A stretch of DNA of 29,690 nucleotides from an uncultured Lachnospiraceae bacterium (GCA_910586255.1 CAJUHR010000043.1:1-29690); one strand, 5' to 3'; positions 1 through 8,313 are shown, counted from the first letter of the stretch. The notes: generated by a model not told the origin, from the sequence alone. Made by a program: numbers and translations.

Positions 1-80
1 GAAATATTCTTCTGGCGGGCATCAATTATGACCGGCAGACAAAGACCCATACCTGTGAAATTGAGAAGGTGCGAAAGTAA
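1..80 (+). CDS. AAA-ATPase/PD-(D/E)XK nuclease-family protein, 3' end only
   Basis: Reading frame 3 is open from the window edge to a TAA at 78-80 and gives about 25 residues containing LLAGINYDRQTKTHTCEIEK. This tail matches the conserved C-terminus of the large clostridial family that joins an AAA-ATPase-like region to a PD-(D/E)XK nuclease domain (DUF1703 type). Only the end of the nuclease domain is present, so catalytic residues cannot be checked. These proteins are common and often multicopy in Lachnospiraceae, and their function is unknown. The identification is from memory of the family signature. Confidence 0.6.
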   Translation, partial: NILLAGINYDRQTKTHTCEIEKVRK

Positions 81-210
81 GCCGTGAATGTATCCGTTGC
101 TATGGGGAACGGCTTGTCGATTTGAAAGTGTCATTGATTATAATTCAGATTAAAGGAAGGTAGTATAGAAATCAATGGAAGAGAATGAAAAGCAGAGCGG
201 AGGCATGGAA

Positions 211-735
211 ATGACGGAGAAAAGAATCTTAGAGACAGAACGGCTGTATCTGCGGGAAATGACAATATCTGATTTTGCAGCTCTTTGCAAAATCCTGCAG
301 GATGAAAAGGCCATGTATGCTTATGAGGGAGCTCTTGATGATGAGGAGGCACGGGAGTGGCTTGACAGACAGCTTGTCCGCTATAAAAAATTGGGTTTTG
401 GGTTGTGGGCGGTGATTTTAAAGGAAACCGGGGAGATGATCGGGCAGTGCGGACTGTCCATGCAGCCATGGCAGGACAGAGAGCTGCTGGAAATCGGCTA
501 TCTTTTTTGCCGGGCTTTCTGGCATAAGGGATATGCCACGGAAGCGGCAAGGGCCTGTAAGAATTATGCTTTTGAAGTGCTCAAGGCAAAAGAGGTCTGT
601 TCCATTATTCGCGATACCAATACGGCGTCTAAAAAGGTGGCCATAAGAAACGGCATGGAAAAAGCAGATACCTGGGTCAAGCATTATCGCGGTGTGGATA
701 TGCCGCATGAACGGTATGTTGCGGACCGCAAGTAA
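211..735 (+). CDS. GNAT-family N-acetyltransferase (RimJ/RimL type)
   Basis: This is a single-domain GNAT protein of 174 residues that would transfer acetyl from acetyl-CoA to an amine; the substrate is unknown. The family opening ILETERLYLREM is followed by the acetyl-CoA loop region around FWHKGYATEAARA and the late motif NTASKKVAIRNGM, which is typical of ribosomal-protein-type acetyltransferases. An upstream in-frame ATG exists at 175, but its purine-rich stretch is about 15 bases away. The ATG at 211 has GGAGG at 199-203 with 7 bases spacing and matches the usual family N-terminus, so 211 is chosen. It is followed after 47 bases by another plus-strand gene. Confidence 0.88.
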   Translation: MTEKRILETERLYLREMTISDFAALCKILQDEKAMYAYEGALDDEEAREWLDRQLVRYKKLGFGLWAVILKETGEMIGQCGLSMQPWQDRELLEIGYLFCRAFWHKGYATEAARACKNYAFEVLKAKEVCSIIRDTNTASKKVAIRNGMEKADTWVKHYRGVDMPHERYVADRK

Positions 736-782
736 TTATCGTTATATTCACAGGTATTACAGGTATAAAAACGGAGGTTATA

Positions 783-1103
783 ATGAACATAGGGGAGCAG
801 TTAGATGAAATAAAGCGCAAAGTAAAAAAGGATCCAAAGCTTGGCAGAGAATTTTTGGAAACCAGGCAGCAGGCGGATCCCCTGGCCGCCTTTTGCAGAA
901 AATGCCGTCAGCTGGGATATGAGATTTACGAGATGGATCTGATTGAGGCCGGGGAGGAATTTTATGCGGCCATCAAGCGCAGCACTAATGGAGGAGGGGA
1001 AAATTCTCCGCTTCTGAAGGGGGAGGATGATTTTTATGAGATGTTTTTTGCGGAATTGGAGATGGGGGAAGGGAAAGACGATGCTGCCGCATCCCATGGT
1101 TAA
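783..1103 (+). CDS. small acidic Nif11-like protein
   Basis: This is an acidic protein of 106 residues preceded by GGAGG seven to eight bases before the ATG. Residues about 5-55 have a Nif11-like layout: a helix with DPKLGREFLE, then a second helix running into the GYEI motif and an acidic third helix. Nif11-like domains occur in nitrogen-fixation clusters and as leader regions of some ribosomally made peptides. Neither context is visible here: no nif gene, no modifying enzyme, and no GG-cleavage site followed by a core peptide. The C-terminal third (about 70-106) is low-complexity and acidic. The fold assignment is tentative and the function is unknown. Confidence 0.6.
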   Translation: MNIGEQLDEIKRKVKKDPKLGREFLETRQQADPLAAFCRKCRQLGYEIYEMDLIEAGEEFYAAIKRSTNGGGENSPLLKGEDDFYEMFFAELEMGEGKDDAAASHG

Positions 1104-1200
1104 GCCGCTTGCAGACTGAAAAATTTATTTGGCGTCATTTGACTGAAAGAGAAGATGCCAATATGGCAAAAGAAGGAAGAAAAGAGAGAGGAACAGTAAA

Positions 1201-2139
1201 ATGAGACAGTGGACGCAGACAGCAATCGTGGGAATGGGAGCTCTGGGGATGATGTACGGGGAACGGATTGCGGACCGGCTGGGGACAGAGGCAGTCTGCT
1301 TTGTGGCAGATGAGGATAGGGTCAGACGCTATCAGCAGATGGATTTTGCAGTCAATGGATGTCCCCGACACTTTACTATCCGCAGGCCAGAGGAGATGAA
1401 ACCGGCAGATCTGGTGATCGTGGCCGTGAAGGGAACCGGACTTACCCAGGCGCTGGATGTGATGGCGTCCTGCGTGGGGCCGGAAACCACGATCATTTCC
1501 GTGCTGAACGGGATCAGCAGTGAGGAGATCATCGGGGAACGTTTTGGCAGAGAAAAGGTGATCTGCTGCATTGCCCAGGGAATGGACGCGGTAAAATTTG
1601 GCGGAAAGCTTACATATACCCGGTTTGGGGAGCTGCGGATCGGAATTTTAGGAGAGAAGACCCATAGCCGGAAGGAACGTCTGGGGTCCCTGGAAGAGTA
1701 CCTTGGCCGGGTGGGGATTTTGTATGTGGAGGAGGAAGATATCCGATATCGTCTGTGGGGAAAGTTTATGTTAAATGTAGGGGTCAATCAGACCTGTATG
1801 GCCTATGAGACCAATTATGGCGGCGCCCTGGCGGCGGGAGAGGCCTATGACACCATGATCGGCGCCATGAGAGAGGTGATTTCCCTGGCAAACGCAGAAG
1901 GAGTGGCATTGAGGGAAAAGGATATGGAGGAGTATGTTGAGCTTTTGAAAACCTTGTCGCCGGAGGGGATGCCTTCCATGCGCCAGGATGGGATCGGACG
2001 GCGGCCGTCAGAGGTGGAGCTGTTCGCAGGAACGGTGAGAAGGATGGCAGCCGGACACGGCTTGAAGGTGCCGGTCAATGACTGGCTGTATGAGAGGATC
2101 CGGGGGATGGAGCGGGAGTATGTTTTGGCCGGATGCTGA
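1201..2139 (+). CDS. ketopantoate reductase-family dehydrogenase (PanE/ApbA-like)
   Basis: This 312-residue protein has the two-domain PanE/ApbA architecture and would use NADPH to reduce a 2-keto acid. The Rossmann motif GMGALG lies at about residues 11-16. VAVKGTG and SVLNGI follow at the positions where the family contacts the cofactor, and the helical C-terminal domain starts near RLWGKFMLNVGVNQ, where the lysine corresponds to the usual catalytic Lys. GAGGAA sits just before the ATG. No panB, panC or panD is adjacent, and many clostridial paralogs of this family are not true ketopantoate reductases, so the gene symbol is withheld. The next gene starts 27 bases downstream and is probably cotranscribed. 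Confidence 0.85.
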   Translation: MRQWTQTAIVGMGALGMMYGERIADRLGTEAVCFVADEDRVRRYQQMDFAVNGCPRHFTIRRPEEMKPADLVIVAVKGTGLTQALDVMASCVGPETTIISVLNGISSEEIIGERFGREKVICCIAQGMDAVKFGGKLTYTRFGELRIGILGEKTHSRKERLGSLEEYLGRVGILYVEEEDIRYRLWGKFMLNVGVNQTCMAYETNYGGALAAGEAYDTMIGAMREVISLANAEGVALREKDMEEYVELLKTLSPEGMPSMRQDGIGRRPSEVELFAGTVRRMAAGHGLKVPVNDWLYERIRGMEREYVLAGC

Positions 2140-2166
2140 TTTGAGCCGTGGGAGGGAAAGAACAAA

Positions 2167-3243
2167 ATGAGAAAACGTATGAGCTTGCTGGTCCTGGCTG
2201 GTACTATGACATTATCTCTGTGGGGATGTAAGAGCCAAGAGCAAAAAAAGCCGGAGGAAGCTGCGACTGTGGGGATAACAATCAACCTGGATGAAGAAGA
2301 GGTCAGGGAGGAAGGTCAGAAGAAAGAGGAACAAAGCGGAGAAAACCAGAGAGAGGAAAACCGGAAAAGGGAAGAAGAACAGGAAGAAAGCGATTTTTCT
2401 TTTGCCGATCTGCGTGGCGTGGAATTTGTGTTTTCCAGCGGAGCGGGAGGCTGGCAGACTGCCATGACAGTTCGGGAGGACGGGAGCTTTTCCGGTGTTT
2501 ATTTTGATGGGGAAATGGGGGATACAGGAGAAGATTATCCCAATGGGAGTATGTATTGGAGCGATTTCAGCGGACAGTTTACCCGGCCGGTACAGGAAGA
2601 TGACTATACCTACTCTGTGGAGATTGCCGCATTAGAGTATGAGCATCCGCTGGGGGAAGAAGAGATCCGGGACGGTGTGCGGTATTGCTATACGGATGTC
2701 TATGGGCTGGATGGCACAGAGAAGCTCCTTATCCGTCTGCCGGGTTCTCCACTGGAAGCCCTTTCAGAGGAGGTCAGAAGCTGGATTGGTTATTATGATC
2801 TTTCCCAAACTACAGATAAGAGCCTTCCCTTTTATGTTCTGGAAAATGAGCAGCAGGGCTATGGCTTTCAGGGACATGACATGATAACAGACTTAAAGGA
2901 GATGATCACATTCACGGAAAGTCAGGTGGAGGCGCTGGAAGCTTCGATCCAAAATGATCCGCTCTCCCAGACGGAGCTTACGGAAAAGACAGAATACATA
3001 TATGAACTGTGGGATCAGGCGTTGAACAATACATGGGCAGTCTTAAAGAACACTTTGGATGCCGGGACAATGAAGGCTCTCACAGCAGAGCAACGCAAGT
3101 GGATTGACCAGAAGGAAAAAGCAGTAGAAGAGGCGGGCGCAGAATATGAAGGCGGAAGCATGCAGCCTATGATCATGAATGATATGGCTGCCAGCATGAC
3201 AAAGGACAGGCTTTATGAATTGTTGGAATTGCTGGAGCAGTAA
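2167..3243 (+). CDS. lipoprotein with C-terminal LprI-like (DUF1311) domain
   Basis: This is a 358-residue exported lipoprotein of unknown function. The N-terminus is basic, then hydrophobic, and ends in the lipobox LWGC (Cys about 21). A strongly charged Glu/Lys/Arg linker at about 35-75 probably spans the wall. The middle part is a beta-rich region of about 75-235 that I do not recognise. The last 100 residues resemble the LprI-like/DUF1311 domain: paired helices with a LTAEQRKWIDQKE core, then EGGSMQPMIMND and a final arginine-containing helix. Members of that domain family are linked to lysozyme inhibition and envelope roles, but this copy lacks the usual cysteines. A strong palindrome overlaps the stop codon. 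Confidence 0.8.
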   Translation: MRKRMSLLVLAGTMTLSLWGCKSQEQKKPEEAATVGITINLDEEEVREEGQKKEEQSGENQREENRKREEEQEESDFSFADLRGVEFVFSSGAGGWQTAMTVREDGSFSGVYFDGEMGDTGEDYPNGSMYWSDFSGQFTRPVQEDDYTYSVEIAALEYEHPLGEEEIRDGVRYCYTDVYGLDGTEKLLIRLPGSPLEALSEEVRSWIGYYDLSQTTDKSLPFYVLENEQQGYGFQGHDMITDLKEMITFTESQVEALEASIQNDPLSQTELTEKTEYIYELWDQALNNTWAVLKNTLDAGTMKALTAEQRKWIDQKEKAVEEAGAEYEGGSMQPMIMNDMAASMTKDRLYELLELLEQ

Positions 3244-3269
3244 AGGGAAGGGCCAAGGCCCTTCCCTTT
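3242..3269 (+). terminator. intergenic hairpin, probable bidirectional terminator
   Basis: AAAGGGAAGGGCC is followed after AA by its exact reverse complement, giving a 12-13 bp GC-rich stem that begins inside the stop codon of the lipoprotein gene. It lies between convergent genes, where it could end both transcripts. The T-run after the stem is short (TTT), so the assignment is less certain than for the hairpin at 14,916. Confidence 0.65.
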
Positions 3270-3312
3270 CAGTTGCCCGCCATGGGCGGGCTCTAACAGA
3301 AACATCCGTCTG

Positions 3313-5190
3313 TTATTCACAGGTGATCTTTACGCCAGTCTCATATTTCTTGTCATCCACAATGACTCTCACATCATACACACCCTTAAGGCCAGCCTTA
3401 TTGACGCTGGTTCTGGTGTTGCGCTCATCGGAATCTAAGAAGGTTCCGCAGCACATAGCCAGGTAGGAGACAGCAGTGGTGGAGATGTAGTAGCGATGAA
3501 CCTCCTCACCCTGCTCTAAGAGCATCATGACCATCTGGCCCTTCTCGAAGCGGGAGAAGAAGGTGAAGCGGTCGATCTCGTCCTCGATTCTGGCATTGCA
3601 GCTCTCCGGAAGCATCTCGCCGCAGCTCTCCATGGGGATGTCGGTATCAAATTCCTTGGTATGACCCATCTTACCAAGAACCTGGCCCTTGCCCAGCTCA
3701 AGATTGATGCCATCGCTGTACAGTTTCAGCTTCTCGGCCCGGTAGTAGTTGCCGGGAACCTCCAGATCCAGCATAACCTTGCCATCGCAAACCTCAACCG
3801 TAATGCTGCGGCAGGTGCCGCCCACATCCTTCACGAATGCGCCCAGAGCCTCGGAGGGAGCGCCGTCCTTATCATAGGCAATACCGCCGGAGTGAACCAT
3901 ATAGTGTCCTTCATTGTAATACTCTACATTACAGATGTAGGGGGAGAAGAACTCAGCGCCCCGGTCTTTTCCGTATTCCCATACCTGCTCAATGGTCATG
4001 TCCTCGGTGTTGATGCGGTAACGGACGCCTCTGGAGTAATTGTCCTTGGCAGCCAGGTTCTTGGTATCCCGGTCTACCTGCTTGCAGCCATAGTGATGGT
4101 TGTCAAAGCACATTACATCACCGTTGGGAGTGATCACATTGGCATGCTGCTCATACTGCCAGCCGAAATTGCTGCCAACGGGCTTGAAGAAATATTTGTC
4201 CACCATATCCTGAGGCCAGCCTGCCGGATCGCCGATGATCCAGTTCAGCTCTCCGCTGTCAAAGTCGATATTAACCATGGAGTCAATATGACGGCCGGAG
4301 AAAGTCAGGGAGTTGGTGTTTTTGTCATACCAAACGGCATTGTTGTGGAACCAGTCTTCCTCGGACCAGCTTCCGGAATGGCTGACAGTCTCGGGATTGA
4401 GGAATTTCTTGTAATCCCAGGTCTTTAAGATCTCGCCGGTATTGCGGTCGATTAAAACACACATATCCTCAACCGTATCGCTCTCTAAGTCATCGGTAAG
4501 AACCAGCAGATTGCCGTCCTCCATCTCGAACTCATCGTGATGGTAGCCGCCGGGCAGACGGAACTCTTTGTAGACCTTGCCGCAGGGGCTGATCTCGTAA
4601 AGGCCGGACATGTAATAGGGCATCTTCAAAAGGCGGTGTGTACCCATGATCAGGTTGCCGTTTCTAAGACGCTTGATATCAAACACACAGGCCACATTCA
4701 TATGCCAGCGGGCATCTCCTGCATAGTCAAAAGCAGAGGAAAGCTGTAAACCGGCCGGGGATACCATGATCACATTGTCCTGGAGATACTCCGGGGTGGT
4801 GTGCATGTGGTAGATGGGATTTTCGCCATCGTACACATCCGGTACATCGATGGTGATCACATTGGACTCGCCCCGGTACGCGCGAATCTCTACCTTATTA
4901 GCATAATTGGAGTACAATCCCACTACGGGAAGCACATGCTTCTTTGCCTTGGGGAAGGTGTGGCCGATATTGGCCTCTTTGGTCTTGCCCAGCACGGTGA
5001 CTGTAACAGCGGTCTCAGTCTTGGTCTCGAAGCAGATCACAGCGCTTAAGGGGCTGACTTCATACAGGTTGTATTTTACCAGAGGATTCTGGATAGTATA
5101 ATTGCCAGCCTCAAATTCTTTAAGCATTGCCTCCTCGGCTTTTGCCTGACGCTCAATCAGATGATCTTCGTAGATATATTTTACACTCAT
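3313..5190 (-). CDS. aryl-sulfate sulfotransferase (ASST family), cytoplasmic
   Basis: This 625-residue enzyme would move sulfate from one phenolic sulfate ester to another phenol without PAPS, through a sulfo-histidine intermediate. The beta-propeller repeats are visible (for example EMEDGNLLVL and ITPNGDVMCF). The four residues known from E. coli AssT have clear counterparts: His-His at 217-218 (GYHHDEFE), His 282 (WFHNNAV), Arg 300 (FSGRH) and His 349 (YEQHANV). Unlike the periplasmic E. coli enzyme it has no signal peptide. The ATG at 5190 is chosen over one 24 bases upstream because GGAGG (5201-5205) precedes it by 10 bases. It is the last gene of an operon with thioredoxin and a thioredoxin-reductase-like protein, 49 bases after the thioredoxin stop. 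Confidence 0.9.
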   Translation of the reverse strand: MSVKYIYEDHLIERQAKAEEAMLKEFEAGNYTIQNPLVKYNLYEVSPLSAVICFETKTETAVTVTVLGKTKEANIGHTFPKAKKHVLPVVGLYSNYANKVEIRAYRGESNVITIDVPDVYDGENPIYHMHTTPEYLQDNVIMVSPAGLQLSSAFDYAGDARWHMNVACVFDIKRLRNGNLIMGTHRLLKMPYYMSGLYEISPCGKVYKEFRLPGGYHHDEFEMEDGNLLVLTDDLESDTVEDMCVLIDRNTGEILKTWDYKKFLNPETVSHSGSWSEEDWFHNNAVWYDKNTNSLTFSGRHIDSMVNIDFDSGELNWIIGDPAGWPQDMVDKYFFKPVGSNFGWQYEQHANVITPNGDVMCFDNHHYGCKQVDRDTKNLAAKDNYSRGVRYRINTEDMTIEQVWEYGKDRGAEFFSPYICNVEYYNEGHYMVHSGGIAYDKDGAPSEALGAFVKDVGGTCRSITVEVCDGKVMLDLEVPGNYYRAEKLKLYSDGINLELGKGQVLGKMGHTKEFDTDIPMESCGEMLPESCNARIEDEIDRFTFFSRFEKGQMVMMLLEQGEEVHRYYISTTAVSYLAMCCGTFLDSDERNTRTSVNKAGLKGVYDVRVIVDDKKYETGVKITCE

Positions 5191-5239
5191 GGTTTGATTT
5201 CCTCCATTATACATTATAGTTTATTGAGATTGAATCAGA

Positions 5240-5551
5240 TCAGATATGCTCCTTAACCAGCTTGACGATAACCGGCTTCTGCTGCAGGCCCTGAAGACGC
5301 TTTATTTCAGTGCCGTCCTTGAGCAGAATCAGGGTCGGATAACCGGCAACGCTGTACTCGGCAGTCAGCTCTTTGTTCTGGTCGAAATCCACCTTTAAGA
5401 TGGTAAGATCATCGCCAATTTCCTTTTCAACATCCTTTAGGACAAAGCTGAGCATCTTACAGGGACCGCAGGTGGTGGAAAAGAAATCGGCGAGCACCAG
5501 GCCCTTGTCGGCCAGCTCCTTAAATTCTGCACTGTTTACTTCTTTTAACAT
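5240..5551 (-). CDS. trxA: thioredoxin
   Basis: This is a 103-residue thioredoxin with the active site CGPC and the cis-proline segment AGYPTLILLKDG. The residue before the first cysteine is Thr (TTCGPCKM), not the usual Trp, which is expected to alter partner choice or redox potential. The ATG at 5551 has AAAAGGAGG ending six bases upstream. An earlier in-frame ATG would add 12 basic residues and has no ribosome site. It sits between the arylsulfotransferase gene and the reductase-like gene with gaps of 49 and 57 bases in the same direction, so it is probably dedicated to this cluster as well as, or instead of, general metabolism. Confidence 0.92.
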   Translation of the reverse strand: MLKEVNSAEFKELADKGLVLADFFSTTCGPCKMLSFVLKDVEKEIGDDLTILKVDFDQNKELTAEYSVAGYPTLILLKDGTEIKRLQGLQQKPVIVKLVKEHI

Positions 5552-5608
5552 GTTGTACCTCCTTTTATATCTTTCTTTAACAAACAACCCTTAAGGAAAA
5601 TTGTTACC

Positions 5609-6529
5609 TTACAGGTTCTTTACATAGTGAGATGCTTCCTGGGCGGCAATCGCTCCGTCCGCACAGGCGGTGATCACCTGACGGAGATTCTTGGTGATGC
5701 AGTCGCCGGCGCCGAAGATGCCGGGCACCTTTGTTACCATACGGTCATTGACCTCCACATAGCCCATATCATTCAACACGCCCAGATCCTTGAAACATTC
5801 GGTGGTGGGAGTCAGTCCGATATATTCAAACACGCCGTCACAGCTTACGGTCTTTTCCTCTCCGGTTTTGGTGGAGCGGAAACGAACCCCTTCCAGATGG
5901 GAATCTCCCATAAATTCCAAAATATCCTGATACGGATAGACGGTTACCTTGTCCATGGCCCGAAGCTTGTCGCAGGCAATGGGATCGGCTGTCAGATCGA
6001 ACATGGTGACAATGGTCAGGGATTTCACAATGCCGGCCAGAAAGATGGACTCCTCCACCGCCGAGTTGCCACCGCCGATAACAACCACGTCCTTGTCCCG
6101 ATACTGGGCTCCGTCACAGATGGCGCACCAGCTAATGCCGTTGCCGCGGAACTTATCCTCCCCGGTGACATGCAGACATCTGGGGCGGGTGCCGGTAGCC
6201 AGAATCACGGAGCTGGCAGTGAATTCCTTGTCATCCTCCTCACAGCGAACCAGCTTTTCTTTGCCGTTGTCCACAACTTCCTTAACTGTGGCATAATCAA
6301 AGGTAATGGTGTCAAACTGCTGAGTATGTTCAAACATCTGATAGGCAAGCTCGGCGCCGTTGACGGTACCCACGCCAGTATAATTCTGAATCTCGTTTGT
6401 GTTGATGATCTGTCCGCCGGGTGCCAGCTTATCCAACATCAGAACATTCATGTCCGCCCGTGCCCCGTAGATTGCAGCAGTCATGCCGGCCGGACCGGCC
6501 CCTATAATGATCAGATCGTATTGTGCCAT
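5609..6529 (-). CDS. thioredoxin reductase-like flavoprotein lacking the NADPH signature
   Basis: This 306-residue protein has the layout of low-molecular-weight thioredoxin reductase. The FAD motif GAGPAG is at 10-15, the redox motif CAIC at 135-138, the second nucleotide-fold motif GGGNSA at 152-157, and the C-terminal FAD motif GAGDC near 270. The segment that normally reads HRRxxxR and holds the NADPH 2'-phosphate instead reads VTMFDLTADP (about 174-183), so no arginine is available there. The electron donor may be NADH, ferredoxin or another partner. The ATG at 6529 is chosen because GGAGG (6539-6543) precedes it. An upstream in-frame extension of 34 basic residues has no ribosome site. 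Confidence 0.88.
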   Translation of the reverse strand: MAQYDLIIIGAGPAGMTAAIYGARADMNVLMLDKLAPGGQIINTNEIQNYTGVGTVNGAELAYQMFEHTQQFDTITFDYATVKEVVDNGKEKLVRCEEDDKEFTASSVILATGTRPRCLHVTGEDKFRGNGISWCAICDGAQYRDKDVVVIGGGNSAVEESIFLAGIVKSLTIVTMFDLTADPIACDKLRAMDKVTVYPYQDILEFMGDSHLEGVRFRSTKTGEEKTVSCDGVFEYIGLTPTTECFKDLGVLNDMGYVEVNDRMVTKVPGIFGAGDCITKNLRQVITACADGAIAAQEASHYVKNL

Positions 6530-6640
6530 TGTAATCAACCTCCTCCATTTTGTCTTATGAGCACGAAGAAGAGAACCACAAAATTTTTTGCTGCCTTTGG
6601 GCAACAGAAATCTTCTCACTTCCATGCTCAACTGCCCTCT

Positions 6641-6669
6641 ATTATAACGTTTTTTGGCGAAATTTTCTA
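6641..6669 (-). promoter_or_regulatory. probable promoter of the trx/arylsulfotransferase operon
   Basis: On the minus strand a perfect TATAAT (6641-6646) lies 17 bases after TAGAAA (6664-6669, 4 of 6 matches to the -35 consensus), in an AT-rich stretch upstream of the reductase-like gene. The leader to the start codon would be about 105 bases. Confidence 0.5.
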
Positions 6670-6753
6670 TATAAAATGTTAAGAAACTGAGAGTTTTGTG
6701 AAAAAATATTTTTATTCACCTGTGGTGAGAGGATTATGAGACTATTTTGCCAG

Positions 6754-6792
6754 CATCCGGCAAAGCGTGTTGGAAAGATGCTTTGCCGGATG
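6754..6792 (-). terminator. hairpin terminator after the anion transporter gene
   Basis: CATCCGGCAAAGC and its exact reverse complement GCTTTGCCGGATG form a 13-bp stem around a 13-base loop, 46 bases past the transporter stop codon. It separates the transporter transcript from the reductase/thioredoxin/sulfotransferase operon, which has its own promoter. The tail on the minus strand is only weakly U-rich. Confidence 0.65.
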
Positions 6793-6837
6793 ATTTTCCT
6801 TATTTCAGATAAGGTGAAGCATATTTATTTTTCAGAA

Positions 6838-8313
6838 TTACGCGCCGCACAGCATGGTGGCTACCGGGATTCCGATAATCAGCATCAGCACCAGCTCAAT
6901 GGCAACCATAGGCAGTGTGTAGGAATATACATACTTGGTGGGAACCCATTCCTTATTGCTGTGCAGAAGAGCAGCGAAGGGAGAGGCCGCCGGGGTAACA
7001 CAGGCCGACAAAAGCACGAACTGGATCATCAGTGTCACAATGGGTCTGGGATCCGCGCCGGACTGAACACAGTATGTAATAATGATAGGCTGTAGCAGCA
7101 TGCCGATTACCAAGCTGTTGCACAGGTTGGTAAGGATACCGCCCAGGGCCAGCAGCAGGATGATAAATACGGTGGACGACATACCCTGGAAGATCGGAGT
7201 AAGCATTACCCGCAAAAATCCGGAGATACCGGTGGATTCATTGGTAAGAACACCGCCTAAAAGGATAGCAGCCACGATGATGAAATAAGCGCCCCAGCTG
7301 TTGGTAGCAAGAACCTTGCCGATATCCAGTACCGGCTCGCCTTTGATGCGGACGGCAGCCAGACAGGCAGCGATAAACATGGCCAGTCCATAGACGCAGC
7401 CCTTCAAGTATCCCATAAAGGGCAGAGTGGGAACTAGGGATGGAATCATCATTCCCAGGATTACTAGAACAAAGCCCAGGATATACAGCTTCTGACTGAG
7501 AGAGAGCGGAGGAAGCGGATTGCGGTTTAAGCTTTCCACATCGTAATCCTTTAACTTGGAGGCATCCGGACGGATGACAAACTTGGCAAACAAAACCACG
7601 GCCGTGATGAGAATCATGCCAAGAAGGATGGCAGTCAGCAGGTATCCGCCGCTGCTTACGGCTATAGGTCCGCCAGGCATCTCGGCGCTGATCTTCTCAA
7701 AGTTGCTAAGAAGCGCTAAGCCGTTCTGCGCGAAGGGAGCCATGGGGAAGCCGATAAGGGAAGCAATCACAACCAGGGTGATGGCAACTCTCGGGAACGG
7801 ATCGCCTTTCTTGTAGCCAACCTCATCAAATACTCCGTAAAGGACAGGCCACATGACAAAGATGGGAGTGAAGGCATTGACAAAGCCTGCAATAAAGTAG
7901 CATCCCATACAGATAACGCCCATCAAAAGCCAGGGTTTGCCGTTGGTGAACTTCCTGGTCAGGAAGAAGCGTCCCATGTAGCCGGTGATCTTGTAGTATG
8001 CCAGTCCGCCGGACATGATCTGCATGAACAATACCTGGCAGACGACCGGAGATCCGAAAGCTTCTCCGATGACGGCCGGCATGCTGCTGTAGGAGGAAAA
8101 TCCTACCATGGAGATGGACATGATGCTGCCCCAGATCGGGTCCACAAATGTCCACAGGTACAGAGTTCCCAGGAATATGCCCAGGATTTCCATACCGACC
8201 GGAGTGACCTCCGGCAGATTGAGGGGCAGATATCGAAAAAATAGCATGATACCTACACCGACAGCAGAGTGAATCAGAGTGGCTTGCTCTTTTTTGTTAG
8301 CTGTACTAGCCAT
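6838..8313 (-). CDS. DASS/SLC13-type anion symporter
   Basis: This is a very hydrophobic 491-residue membrane protein with about 11-13 membrane segments. The overall layout, the two matched halves, and the conserved small-residue loops near LTNESTGISG and ACVTPAASPFAALLH fit the divalent anion:sodium symporter (DASS) / citrate-sulfate type transporter superfamily. Likely substrates are dicarboxylates, sulfate or a related organic anion; the sequence does not decide. It starts at ATG 8313 with AAAGGGG about 10 bases upstream. It lies immediately upstream of the arylsulfotransferase operon and in the same direction, which suggests, by context only, uptake or export of a sulfated or carboxylated aromatic anion. 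Confidence 0.8.
   Translation of the reverse strand: MASTANKKEQATLIHSAVGVGIMLFFRYLPLNLPEVTPVGMEILGIFLGTLYLWTFVDPIWGSIMSISMVGFSSYSSMPAVIGEAFGSPVVCQVLFMQIMSGGLAYYKITGYMGRFFLTRKFTNGKPWLLMGVICMGCYFIAGFVNAFTPIFVMWPVLYGVFDEVGYKKGDPFPRVAITLVVIASLIGFPMAPFAQNGLALLSNFEKISAEMPGGPIAVSSGGYLLTAILLGMILITAVVLFAKFVIRPDASKLKDYDVESLNRNPLPPLSLSQKLYILGFVLVILGMMIPSLVPTLPFMGYLKGCVYGLAMFIAACLAAVRIKGEPVLDIGKVLATNSWGAYFIIVAAILLGGVLTNESTGISGFLRVMLTPIFQGMSSTVFIILLLALGGILTNLCNSLVIGMLLQPIIITYCVQSGADPRPIVTLMIQFVLLSACVTPAASPFAALLHSNKEWVPTKYVYSYTLPMVAIELVLMLIIGIPVATMLCGA

Noticed and set aside
114..144. Possible promoter TTGTCG ... TATAAT before the first acetyltransferase
   Set aside because: The TATAAT (139-144) is perfect, but the candidate -35 boxes are 11 or 19 bases away, so the pair is not convincing.
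3661..4428. Long plus-strand ORF of 255 codons opposite the arylsulfotransferase gene
   Set aside because: It mirrors the codon pattern of the strong minus-strand gene, has no ribosome site and no recognisable domain.
5627..6682. Plus-strand ORF of 351 codons opposite the thioredoxin reductase-like gene
   Set aside because: It is fully antisense to a gene with clear FAD and CxxC motifs, and its own product resembles no protein.
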